The notes: generated from the letters alone by a model not told the origin. 14,633 bases of DNA from Clarireedia homoeocarpa (GCA_001465935.1 LNKV01000137.1:1-14633); one strand, 5' to 3'. Positions 1 to 8,030 are shown, counted from the first letter of the stretch. Made by a program: numbers and translations.

Positions 1-123
1 GCTCTTTGTGGTAGTTGTAGTCAATAATATCGATTTTTGAAGCACTTTTTATGATATTCGGCTAAAATCCGGACTGGAGAATGAGTCTGTGCACCCCCTG
101 GTGACCTGGTGGCTGTTTACAAT

Positions 124-444
124 TTACTCTCTTTTTGTCATCTGGACTCTCACCAAGTCTCTCCACGTATTTGACCAGCAAGGCTGTGTGGCGATGGCAA
201 CTTTTTCCTCCTTGAGGATATTTTTCACACTGCCATGATTATTGGTAACGTTAGAAAGTATACTACTGAGGACATTAACATTGCCAACACTTAGTCTCGA
301 CATCTATGCGACTTTGGAGGATATCTTCATGACATCGTTCGCGATCTTCGTATCTGCAACAATTACACCAGGCACCAAGGCATCAACGTTATTACTAATA
401 TGTGGCGCACCGGATACCGCATTAGCCCCAGCTGCTTTTGACCT
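124..444 (-). pseudogene. Possible decayed reading frame at the left edge, unknown function
   Basis: Read on the minus strand, one frame stays open from 444 down to a TAA at 126-124, interrupted once by TAG at 306-304. An ATG directly follows that TAG (303-301) and opens a 59-codon frame beginning MSRLSVGNVNVLSSILSNV. The composition is protein-like (Val, Asn, Ser, Ala and charged residues, e.g. VADTKIANDVMKISSKVA before the stop). The same frame continues past 124 towards base 1 with one further stop near 56-58. I do not recognise a family. It could be a remnant of a larger gene off the left edge or a chance open frame; there is no clear promoter or intron. Confidence 0.22.
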
Positions 445-447
445 TCA

Positions 448-1204
448 TGCCTAAGGTTTGCAAAATTAAATTTACAACGTACTGCGTAAATTATGAGCCG
501 TGCGAAGTCGCGTTTTGCTCTAGCCCAAATATCGTTAGTGGCACCCCTGCGAAGTACTAATGCGCGTGGCGATCTTACATGAATTTGCACATCACAGTCG
601 CGATAAGGCTGAAGATGATTTCCCGTGCTGTAGGTCAGGCTTCAGAGCGCGGATACGACCTATTTATATATTAGAAAGAATAAAGGATTTGGTGGTTGAG
701 TTGTAATATGGAAATGTTATTTCACTATAAAAAGAGACTCTGTACAAATCAAACGCGAGAGTAATAATATAAAAAAAAAATTTAAATTAAAGAGCTTTAA
801 AATGTTCGGGAGTAGCTATAGAATATAAATTATAATATATTATGAAAAATACTAAAGTGTGATAGATTTTTAAGATATTTTAAGTTAAAGTACCTTTTAT
901 TTTTTTCGGCACACCGGTTTTTTCGGCACGCACGGATGGACGTTATAGAATCCATCTCGGTGGCTTAAAGCCACTCGAAAAAGAAGGCCGGGGGGGGGAG
1001 GGGGAGGTAGTACGCCCACAATATAATTTTAGTGTAATATGAAGTTAGTGATCTCCTTAACTGCAAGTTCCATTTGTTATCTGACTTACCAATTGTCCAA
1101 ACCCAAACCAAATTGATTAAACTACTCCGGTCGACCTGTCCAAACTGATAAGGTCTTGCTTTGAATTATACTGCATCAAGTAAACATAAATATTTTACTT
1201 GTAA
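448..1204. other. Intergenic AT-rich DNA with a short structured patch
   Basis: I see no supportable gene here. 660-900 is very AT-rich. The 12-mer TTTTTTCGGCAC occurs twice close together near 901-930, followed by GATGGA/TCCATC arms and a near-perfect palindrome GTGGCTT-A-AAGCCAC at 960-974. A G-rich run (about 990-1006) follows. This could be the worn end of a small transposon, but no matching second end was found. Confidence 0.4.
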
Positions 1205-1307
1205 TTTTCAGACATATTTTCAGACATATTTTCAGACATATTTTCAGACATATTTCAGACATATTTCAGACATATTTCAGACATATTTCAGACATATTTC
1301 AGACATA
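1205..1307 (+). repeat. Tandem minisatellite, four 12-bp then five 11-bp units
   Basis: Nine consecutive units fill 103 bp. The first four are TTTTCAGACATA (1205-1252). The last five are TTTCAGACATA, one T shorter (1253-1307). Units within each class are identical. The array is too short-unit and spacer-free to be a CRISPR. Each unit contains TTTCAG, which looks like a fungal 3' splice acceptor, but no flanking gene model uses it. The 12-bp part keeps a reading frame and the 11-bp part breaks it, so it is unlikely to be coding. Confidence 0.9.
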
Positions 1308-1813
1308 TTACATTCATTTTATGTTAGATCTCTGATTCGTTGATCGGGTCATACTATATAAAGTCAAGTATAGGTAAAAAGCAGCATGAGCAGTTATATA
1401 AGGGCATTCTAGCTTTAAGAATAACGCCGACACTATACTATATGTTAGGAGATTTCTGTTCTAAATTTATTCATTTTCTCATTACGTTAAGGAATTCTTT
1501 GCTATAAGGACCTGATTCGAAAACTGCCACTAACTGCCGTATCAAAAACATCTCTAATTATAGAAACCCGCTATTCTTAGAACATCTGAAGAAGTATTCT
1601 TATCACAATTTGAAATCACCAAAATTAACCTCAATTCAGAGGCCAAAAGCTTTCTATTATTACACATTAGAGACAAGTGATCTGTCGAATATATAAAGCT
1701 AACTTATGTGCATCATTTAGAAGCCCAGATCATAAAACATCTTTATATTTTAGATACACTTCACGTATAACAGAAAGCAAAAACTTAACACAGAACAAGA
1801 TCTTGCAAATAAG
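1308..1813 (+). other. Upstream region of the 1814 gene
   Basis: No open frame of substance is seen. TATATAAAG at 1355-1363 resembles a TATA box but lies about 450 bp before the ATG, so it would imply a long 5' UTR or an upstream intron. The immediate context of the ATG (AATAAGATG) has a purine at -3. Confidence 0.3.
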
Positions 1814-3405
1814 ATGCCGCCAGTGAGTAATAAAGGTAAAGCTAAGAAGAGGGACGATCCATTAGGGGTTCGAAAGAGTAAGAAAGATGATATTGCTGTC
1901 CAAAGGAAGAAGCTTGAGGAGCGAAAGGCTGCGCTTAAAAATAAGAAATTTGATACTACAACTGAGAAACAAGAGGCTTTGAAGGCTCTTAAAGATGAAG
2001 AAGACGCGGTCGACAAAATGGAAATGGATGATAATGAGAGTATAGATTCGGATGAAGAACATGCTGAGGAGCCTTCCAAAGATATTCCTGTTGGAACGAG
2101 TGAAAGGCCAACATCCCAAACATCTAATTCCACTGAAAGTACCGTAGACGGTGTCAATGTAGGCCAGTCATTTATTTATGTTTCTAAAATAACTAGACTA
2201 ATAGATCCTAGGAAGAAGTGGTAGCCTCTACGGGCAGCTCAGCCGAAAGTACCCCATCGTTTAGCACAACTTCACGCGCAAGCCCACAAGTTGATACTCC
2301 AGCTTCTGAAACTTCAGCTTCGGAGAAAGATTCTCCAAAGCAAAATGCAGAAAGTGTTAATGATGATAACTGGCTCCAAAGAGTCGACGCAGCATTAGCA
2401 AAATTGAGAGGTTCAAAAACAACCAATTTCGATGAGCTACGAGCTAAGGAGCAACAAGCGGAAGATAACCTTAAGAGGGTATGGAATGAAGTCGAACAGC
2501 TACCAGCGAACCAGCAACACGAGAGACAGCAGGAATTCGAACATAAACGCCGTCTTTACGGCAGAGCTGTAGCTACGGTGAAATTCGCCGAGTTGAACCG
2601 TGAACTAGAAGTTATAGAATCAGATGACATTGCAAATGGTGTAGTTTGTGCCAAACATACCGCTGGCTTTGGTTCCAAGGCCTTGGTAAAGATCGGTCGC
2701 GACAAAGCAGCTGTCTATCGCATTGTGTCAAAGAAATCTGTTGACCAGACACAATGGAATAATGCTCTTGAGTTTAGTGTGATCAGACCGGAGACCTTGT
2801 CTCCCGCTGAAGCCAACAATATAATAGGAGTAGCATTCGTAGGTGGTAGCGAGACCCTCACACCAGAATACAATGTAAAGCACGAGCTCCGGCCTGTTAA
2901 GCCTAAGCCCGAGGATCCAACCAGCAGGCTAACTACCCCTCGCATGTGGATCTATGGTCAAAAAGCATCAGGCGAGTTTTGGCTACTAGCTCGAACTTAC
3001 TGGGCGAGGATTGCTAGTAGGCAACCGAACAAAGCCACGGAAATTGCTCTTGGTATTGCATCAAGACAACAGAAATTCTTCATATTGGATCTAATGACAG
3101 GTCGAACCGTTGATTTGGACAGTATTGTTGGAGAGGACCGACGACCGCTAAGAGAGCAGACCGCTAGTATCGACGATGAAACTCAACGAGAGATCCCTTC
3201 GTCTGAGCATATGCAGCCAATTGATCTTGAAAGGAGCCCTGAGCCTGAAAACAATGCGTCCCGGAATATCTCGCAGCAGTCAACTGAAAGGAGCTCTGAG
3301 ACTGAAGACATAGAGTCCCAGGCTACCCTACAGCAGTCAATTGAAAGTAGCCCTGAGCCTGAAGAAGACATAGCGTCCCGGAATACCCGGCAGCAGTCAA
3401 ATTAA
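1814..3405 (+). CDS. Two-exon gene of unknown function with coiled-coil N-terminus and repeat C-terminus (512 aa)
   Basis: Exon 1 is 1814-2158 (115 codons). A 53-nt intron follows, and exon 2 is 2212-3405 (397 codons plus stop). The phase-0 join links TVDGVN to EEVVAST and bypasses the TAG that ends exon 1's frame at 2222. The start MPPVSNKGKAKKRDD is basic and nuclear-signal-like. Residues about 28-65 are Lys/Glu-rich and probably helical, and 62-85 are acidic (DNESIDSDEEH). A Ser/Thr-rich linker (about 118-160) precedes a second helical stretch (168-250). Residues about 255-420 look globular (VKIGRDKAAVYRIVSKK, FWLLARTYWARIA, FFILDLMTGRTVDLD). The last 60 residues are degenerate 18-20-residue repeats of the QQSxExSPEPEDxASRNx kind. 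I recognise no family. Basic, acidic and coiled-coil segments suggest a nuclear or scaffold role, which is inference only. Confidence 0.7.
2159..2211 (+). other. Predicted intron of the 1814 gene
   Basis: Donor GTAGGC at 2159, branch-like GACTAAT at about 2196-2202 and acceptor CCTAG ending at 2211 give a 53-nt, phase-0 intron. It contains stops in the frame of exon 2 (2185, 2194, 2209), so splicing is needed to fuse the two long open frames. The donor is not the best consensus. Confidence 0.65.
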
Positions 3406-3430
3406 TTGACCTCTGAGCCTGATACCGTGC
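3214..3430 (+). repeat. Degenerate in-gene tandem repeat encoding QQSxExSSEPE units
   Basis: DNA units of about 55-60 bp repeat with the core CAGCAGTCAA, then four codons, then TCTGAG/CCTGAG and CCTGAAGAC, followed by a segment like GCGTCCCGGAATA. Three clear units lie before the stop at 3403, and a fourth starts at 3391 and carries the stop inside it. A more diverged unit-like segment (ACTGAGCCTGAAGACAAG) appears near 3517-3534. Confidence 0.7.
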
Positions 3431-3555
3431 ACCACTCCAAGGAGTACAGTGCTGGTATGTACAACCACATTAAACAAAAAGTCCCTCCACAGGTTCTAGA
3501 GTTGGTTGAAAAAGCCACTGAGCCTGAAGACAAGTATTCTGTGAATACCGTGTAA
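3406..3555 (+). other. In-frame continuation of the repeat domain beyond the TAA at 3403
   Basis: After the stop at 3403-3405 the same frame stays open for 49 codons to TAA at 3553-3555. The first codons continue the repeat (LTSEPD in place of ERSSEPED), and VEKATEPEDKYSVNTV at the end resembles another unit. Aligned with sister units, the TAA occupies the place of a GAA codon and no indel is needed. The gene therefore probably once ended at 3555. A population variant, a sequencing error or readthrough cannot be excluded. Confidence 0.55.
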
Positions 3556-4194
3556 CCATCTCTGGCGACAACTGTAGTTTATTGTTATTCCCGTACGGTA
3601 AAACCCCAGGCTTGAGACAAGTCTATATTATTTGGCTAGGTGTTATTTCAAGCTTTTCATTTGCGTTTTTGTGTTCCATAGAATTTATCTTTACTTTCGT
3701 ACAGTAGTATATCTCTCTATGCTGGTTGTGTTTCTTTTGCTTGGTAGAGTGTTCTCTTGTCTTTCTGAAATTCTGATCATTCAAGCTGGTAAGTATTGAT
3801 TTGATGAGAAGATGCGAAATTGGGTATATAGAAATCTCAGTTAGAGACCGATCATTTCCATACCCTTTTTTAGCATCTGAATTAATAAAGTCCTGTGACT
3901 ATGTAAGATGTTCGGTATGCAAATAACAAGTCTAGCCTGTCTCCTTGCTTAAGTTCTAATGTACATATTCAGCCCATTCGTTACTTAAACAACACGGTTT
4001 TTCCAATTTCACAATTTGCAGTCCATACCTCAGTGTAAGAGATAGGTTGGAAAAAAAGTGGGATTTCCAGTGAATAGTGACATCAGTCAGCATTGGATAC
4101 TGGATTTAGGGTAAAAAAAGAAGTAAAATAAAAACAAAAATAAACAGCTAGGTGTACTTCTTGATGGTAAGCTCAAACGGTCTATCTTACTACG
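3556..4194. other. Intergenic, nothing recognised
   Basis: AT-rich sequence with scattered stops in all frames. The first part is probably the 3' UTR and downstream region of the 1814 gene. I see no RNA gene or transposon end. Confidence 0.5.
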
Positions 4195-4527
4195 TTAAAT
4201 CCTGCTTATGACCTTGCAGCCATTCATAAAAGAACTATTGGAGGCTCTCGAATCACTTACACGAGATTTGGATTGCTCTATTTTGTGATCTTGACTGCCG
4301 TCCGTAGTCTTGAGAATCTCTTGGGTTGCATGAATAACAGTATTCGCAGAATAGCCTTGGTGCCGAACAGCGCCTTGCTACTGCGGCAAGGTCCCTTTGA
4401 GAAAGGAAGGTGCAGAAGAGTGCATACCCATTCGTGCTTCAACACAACGCATTCTGTCGGAGGGTGAGAAGTCTAGCGAGGAGAGTCCGATGACTTCAAA
4501 CGTGGCTCTGCTAGCATCTTCAGGCAT
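4195..4527 (-). pseudogene. Possible decayed coding frame, unknown function
   Basis: On the minus strand an ATG at 4527-4525 opens MPEDASRATFEVIGLSSLDF and the frame runs to TAA at 4197-4195, broken once by TAG at 4380-4378. That stop follows CAG and precedes CAA (CAG TAG CAA), so it could be a mutated glutamine codon. The two open parts are 49 and 60 codons. Upstream, another minus frame reads RLEDSDSNEDRQRFSKENA before a stop near 4545, suggesting an additional frameshift. Composition is protein-like but I recognise no family and find no intron signals. It may be a worn gene or chance. Confidence 0.22.
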
Positions 4528-4655
4528 TAGGCATTCTCTTTACTGAAACGCTGACGATCTTCATTGGAATCCGAATCCTCTAGTCTGCCTTGACCAAGTA
4601 TACGATTAGGCTACGCAACGTAGAGATCTTAGGGGGCAATCAATTCAGAAAGATG

Positions 4656-4745
4656 GTGAGAGAAAAGTCACTTGCATTATACATTATCAAACTCCCCGTT
4701 CTATTTCATACAGATTCACGCAGGCTTACTAACATCATACCACAG
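4656..4745 (+). other. Intron-like segment with near-ideal signals in a region without a clear gene
   Basis: Donor GTGAGA at 4656, a perfect TACTAAC branch box (within GCTTACTAACATC) and acceptor ACCACAG ending at 4745 define a 90-nt intron-like segment. The frame before it reads TKYTIRLRNVEILGGNQFRK followed by M at the donor. After it, one frame closes at 4781. Another runs to a second good donor GTAAGT at 4916 and reads hydrophobic and Cys-containing sequence (GILSRNSWLYFYTGRRFAVF). No start codon or consistent phase joins these pieces, so it may be the relic of a spliced gene or an untranslated transcript. Confidence 0.3.
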
Positions 4746-5307
4746 GATGCTTTCCAGCGACGGGGAATTGTGCATTTTTAAGCTCGTATTTTGTGCTTTT
4801 TGGAATATTGTCTCGGAATTCTTGGCTGTATTTTTATACTGGGCGCCGGTTTGCTGTGTTTCTTGGGATCTATGGACAAGATGACCGAGGACAAGACTGT
4901 TGTTATATACAAAATGTAAGTAAGTGTCGATCCTTGACTATCGGGAATGCGTTGGGAAGAGATCTGAGCATTTAGAGTAGCCCTTTTCTTTTCCTTGGGC
5001 GTTAGGTGGCCCAAATTTCTGAATCAGATGGCAACAAATCGGCTGCGAGCTAAAACCACCGGGTAGATAATGATGACTGATGGAAATTTGTACAAAATAC
5101 CTTGCTACTACAGAGATAAGTGCGAAGAACTAGGATTGATGGCATTTATGCTAGTAGTAAATTGTATACTAGGTATATATCGATATTGATGCCTTAGTCC
5201 TTAGTGGTTCTCCGTAGGCGTTAACCTCACGTATTTGGGGTAATGTTCTTCCTAGTATTTACTTTCCGTTTAGATTCCTATATCCTAAAAATCGGTGCCA
5301 CAATTAG
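4746..5307. other. Unresolved, possible exon remnants
   Basis: Overlapping short open frames occupy 4746-4975 but none has a convincing start or domain. From about 5010 to 5240 nothing is recognised. The segment just before 5308 (ACAATTAG) could be a 3' splice acceptor for the repeat gene that follows. Confidence 0.25.
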
Positions 5308-5815
5308 GATTCGTGAGTATGAAATAGTACAGCTGGAGAAGGCAAGAAGGTGCCATGCTCGAGAGGCTGCAAGATACCATTCAGCAGAAGAAGATGCTCA
5401 ACAGCCTGCGGAACATGATGCAGTAGAATGGAATGCTCGAAAGGCTATGAAACATAAGGCGGCAGAACGTATAGCCATGGCAAGAACAAAATCCGAAGCC
5501 GTAGAACAATGGGCTCAGGAGCTTGCAAAGCATAGAGCGATAGAACTACATATTTTGAAATGTAGTCGTTCAAACTTCGAGTCCCTGATACAATGGGCTC
5601 AGAAGGTTGCGGAGCGTATAACTGCTGAAGATGCTAGAGACAACGAGCTGTAGGAGGTTATAGAATTTAGAAGATTGAGGCTAAAGAGCGTAAGACAACA
5701 GAGTAAGACAGCAGAACCAATAGCTTAGACGGTTGCAGAACAAGAGAATTCACTATGTGAAGCTCGATAAGCTAGGGAGCTTAAAGAGCATGGATTTGTT
5801 GAGGATGCCGGGTAG
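5308..5815 (+). pseudogene. Broken Ala/Glu/Arg-rich coiled-coil repeat gene
   Basis: One plus-strand frame, open from 5243 but coding-like from about 5310, gives a highly charged helical sequence with internal repeats: HAREAARYHSAEEDAQ, NARKAMKHKAAERIAMA, QWAQELAKHRAIE, QWAQKVAERITAE. It meets TAG at 5651-5653, but the same composition and repeats continue through TAG at 5726-5728 and TAA at 5768-5770 to a final TAG at 5813-5815. At 5720-5740 the repeat reads IA-stop-TVAEQ where sisters read WAQELAK and WAQKVAE, so that stop replaces a CAG glutamine codon. The ATG at 5243 adds a different, hydrophobic leader and may be fortuitous; an acceptor-like TTAG precedes 5308. No known family is recognised. 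It is probably a recently inactivated gene. Confidence 0.55.
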
Positions 5816-6001
5816 ATAAGTTAAATAATATGGTTTTGTGATTTATTCATAGTGTATAACTGGGACGATTCGACCCGAATAGTACCCCGCACCTTGCGGG
5901 TACCTGCCTGAGGTTCGAGACTGCCATAGCCGCGATGGCCGTTACGGGCACTACACTACACATTACGAGCCTGTAAAACGACCCGCAAGCTAGGAGCTAC
6001 T
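5816..6001. other. Intergenic with a small GC-rich hairpin
   Basis: At 5882-5903 the arms GTACCC and GGGTAC flank CGCACCTTGC, giving an imperfect hairpin in otherwise unassigned sequence. No gene is seen. Confidence 0.4.
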
Positions 6002-6180
6002 GTTTCTAGGAACATTGAGATAGCATCGTTGTCTGGATCTTCTCAGCCAATAGTCTGTTTTTTTTTTCTTCGCATGTAGCGGAATGTGGTGCCTTGCTTG
6101 AAGAGGTTGATATAATAGGTTCTTTAGTTTGACCGGGACCATTACCGAGAAATGCTATCTCAATACGGCGATCTAGAGAC
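6002..6180. mobile_element. MITE-like inverted-repeat unit
   Basis: ATTGAGATAGCAT at 6014-6026 is exactly inverted at 6152-6164 (ATGCTATCTCAAT). Outside these, GTTTCTAG (left) and the inverse of CTAGAGAC (right, GTCTCTAG) also match 7 of 8, so imperfect terminal inverted repeats of about 25 bp bound a 179-bp non-coding unit. The interior includes a T-run near 6058-6069. No clear target-site duplication is visible. It could be a miniature transposon or simply a long-loop hairpin. Confidence 0.4.
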
Positions 6181-6398
6181 TCAATATTAATATCAAAGTC
6201 ATGGACGCTGTCTAGTTTAATTTTGATTTACTAACCTGCGACAAAAGCCGTAGTCAGATTGTGTTTTGATCGTATGGCTAGAAGTAGCAGAATAAATAAA
6301 TACAATATGCACCAGCCCTCCATAGACCTAAGCTAGTAGCCCTGACCAGGTATGGAGAATGGAAGGCAAGAAGAGCTCCGATGTTGAGCGAACCAAGT

Positions 6399-7422
6399 CT
6401 AGATCATACCATTCATTCGTGCCACGCACACTGGCACTACGTGACCACTTGTTGGCGGGAGCGCCGAAAGCGTATCAACCCATCGAACCTCAAGACAATC
6501 ATCTTCAACCATACCGATCTATCAGCAATTGCATCAGTTCTGTTTACTTTGACACAAAAATCAGGAGATATTTACCTTTTCGGGGCTATTGGTAGGGTAT
6601 ACAAGACTATTCTTGAACAGAAACTGTATATCTTCACTACTTATCTTGTGTTCCCGACAGAACCTAGTCATCAGCTTCTTTAAAGGCTGAGTTGTGTTCA
6701 TTTTGAACCACATGGATGTATCATTCATAGTGACTTTAATTGTGAGGTGTGTGCTGGGGTTCCCTCGAGTTTTGTCGCGATCTGATGTAGGAATCTGAGG
6801 TAGAGATTTATGCAAACTGCCATCACAGAGGCTTAGCAACCTTCCTATAATAAACTACAGGAAAGGTGATCGTTACTTACTTGTCATCATCATTGTCCTC
6901 TTTGTACTTTATTTCGAAATGCGAATATTTCCCTGTACAGACAGAGCTACAACGCTGCAATTCCGACTTCCAAGGTACCCAAAGTGAATACAGAGAACTG
7001 ATGTACTCCTTGGTATAAACAAGTGTCGTTTGGTATAAAGTGAATGTTATGACCAAGCCGGATTGCATCACAGGAAGGAAGTCGGTTGCCAATGAGCTGA
7101 TGACGAAGAGCCAAAACATAAACAAGTCGAGTAAAGCCTTTGCTGTTTTCTCTAGACCAAATTTGATTGCTGATGTATCAACCGTAGGGCTAGCTGCTAT
7201 CAAGATGCCAAGTTTGCCCAGTTCTTCGCCGATAAGATTTAAGATATGAGTTACGTCGAGAAGTAGGAGAGCTCCTACAAATAATATGAAAGACCCGATG
7301 ACAAATATAGAGTCAACCAAAAGGATGAAGAAGACTTTAAAAAGGTTTTCCTCGAGGTCTTTGGACAACCGGAGAAGAGGAGAAAACCTTTCGTGAGTAT
7401 CTACTCTGTAGGAGAGCATCAT
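6399..7422 (-). CDS. Membrane protein with C-terminal SUMO-like domain (about 300 aa, three exons)
   Basis: Exons: 7422-6881, 6816-6576 and 6518-6399, with stop TAG at 6401-6399. Exon 1 encodes 180 aa with hydrophobic segments at about 29-55 (VFFILLVDSIFVIGSFILFV), 97-118 and 121-136, ending in acidic EDNDDD. Exons 2-3 encode a SUMO/Rad60-SLD-like beta-grasp fold at about 203-273: HLTIKV, then PLKKLMTRFCREHK, then IQFLF, then SPEK-IGMVEDDCLEV. The last motif matches SUMO's TPE-x-L-x-MEDxDxIEV and is only created by removing the second intron, which supports the model. A 27-residue tail follows without a Gly-Gly end, so conjugation is unlikely; a SUMO-mimic interaction role is inferred. Exon 2's frame has no ATG upstream of the domain, so it must be joined to exon 1. 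A TATA box lies 99-106 bp upstream. The first acceptor is the least certain point. Confidence 0.72.
6519..6575 (-). other. Second intron of the SUMO-like gene
   Basis: On the minus strand the donor GTAAAT begins at 6575 and the acceptor GCTGATAG ends at 6519: 57 nt, phase 0, with CTGAT-type branch candidates. Without splicing the frame ends at VNIS four codons later. With splicing it continues as IGMVEDDCLEV, the expected end of the SUMO-like fold. Confidence 0.8.
6817..6880 (-). other. First intron of the SUMO-like gene
   Basis: Consensus donor GTAAGT begins at 6880, cutting the frame after EDNDDD plus two bases. The acceptor GGCAG at 6817 gives 64 nt, the right phase, and a CTAAG branch-like site about 15-20 nt upstream. 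In-phase alternatives are the AAG acceptors ending at 6832 and 6841, which would add 5 or 8 residues. Confidence 0.6.
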
Positions 7423-7520
7423 GGTTGCTTCGATGCTGGAGAAATTGAAGTTGGATTCTGAACTGGTGATAGGGTTGGGTGGGAGCAGGTAATTACTTTC
7501 GCAGCTGGAAGATGTGTGTG

Positions 7521-7528
7521 TATTTATA
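7521..7528 (-). promoter_or_regulatory. TATA box of the SUMO-like gene
   Basis: Minus-strand TATAAATA lies 99-106 bp upstream of the ATG at 7422, a normal spacing for a fungal promoter with a short 5' UTR. It is the only such motif nearby in this orientation. Confidence 0.5.
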
Positions 7529-7619
7529 AACGATCGAATTGAGGCGTCAGGATTGACCTGTGTAATGCTTCCTTCCTTCCTCCGAGGATTTTCATGCAGA
7601 AGGAGACCACGGGGTCGCT

Positions 7620-7682
7620 AAGGCAGACCAGAAGCCCTGACTAGTTATCCACAAGGGAGTATGCAGTATGCCTAACGTATGG
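7620..7682. repeat. Direct repeat copy A (diverged duplication)
   Basis: AAGGCAGACCAGAAGCCCTG continues to CTA at 7643, matching 7781-7804 with 2 mismatches in 24. A second block, GGAGTATGCAGTATGCCTAA plus CGTATGG (7656-7682), matches copy B. It lies between the SUMO-like gene promoter and the transposon. Confidence 0.65.
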
Positions 7683-7780
7683 AATAGATTGGAAAGAACC
7701 GCTTAAAGTCAAGGGGTTGCTACTCCATCTACTGGGAACATCGCCGATCTTCCCCAAGCCGTCTATCTCATGATCTCATC

Positions 7781-7854
7781 AAGGCAGATCAGATGCCCTG
7801 ACTATGTGTTTTCACTTATTTAACTAGGAAGTATACAGTTTGCCTAATATCTGG
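7781..7854. repeat. Direct repeat copy B (diverged duplication)
   Basis: AAGGCAGATCAGATGCCCTG continues to CTA at 7804, followed by an insertion of about 11 bp relative to copy A, then GGAAGTATACAGTTTGCCTA and ATATCTGG (7827-7854). The two copies are offset by about 161 bp. No open frame is shared, so this looks like duplicated non-coding or regulatory sequence. Confidence 0.65.
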
Positions 7855-7989
7855 CACAGCTGAAAAGCCACGTTTGAGGTAAAGAGAATCGAGACTTTGC
7901 AAGAGGCTTCATCGCCTTGGTGGATACGTAGTGTCTATGCAGGATGCAGGAGGAGATTTTGCTGTATCAGATCTTATCCTCATTTCTCT

Positions 7990-8030
7990 CAACAGGGGTT
8001 GTCAGAATTCTGTGCGAATGGCCCGTGCCC
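7990..8030 (+). repeat. Left terminal inverted repeat of the transposon
   Basis: 41 bp beginning CAACAGGGGTTGTC and ending GGCCCGTGCCC, identical to the reverse complement of 9416-9456. Confidence 0.93.

Noticed and set aside
363..590. Minus-strand 75-codon frame
   Set aside because: No motif or start support; it overlaps the competing minus frame at 124-444, which has a more protein-like composition.
1205..1307. CRISPR-like array
   Set aside because: Units are 11-12 bp, contiguous and spacer-free, and the genome looks eukaryotic; it is a minisatellite.
1750..2157. Minus-strand 135-codon Ser/Leu-rich frame
   Set aside because: It is the antisense shadow of the Lys/Glu-rich exon 1 at 1814-2158.
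5905..5930. tRNA candidate from GGTTCGAGACT (B-box-like)
   Set aside because: The flanking bases do not form a T-stem, and no matching A box or acceptor stem was found.
6359..6683. Plus-strand open frames of 78 and 100 codons
   Set aside because: They are antisense to exons 2-3 of the SUMO-like gene, whose domain motifs and introns give far better support.
6561..6839. SUMO-like exon as a stand-alone 92-codon gene
   Set aside because: Its first codon is TTG rather than ATG, and its end cuts the fold; both are explained by flanking introns.
7040..7249. Plus-strand 69-codon open frame
   Set aside because: It is antisense to the membrane exon of the SUMO-like gene and has no recognisable features.
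7990..8000. TA target-site duplication
   Set aside because: Neither flank has TA at the repeat boundary; only CT/CTCT is shared.
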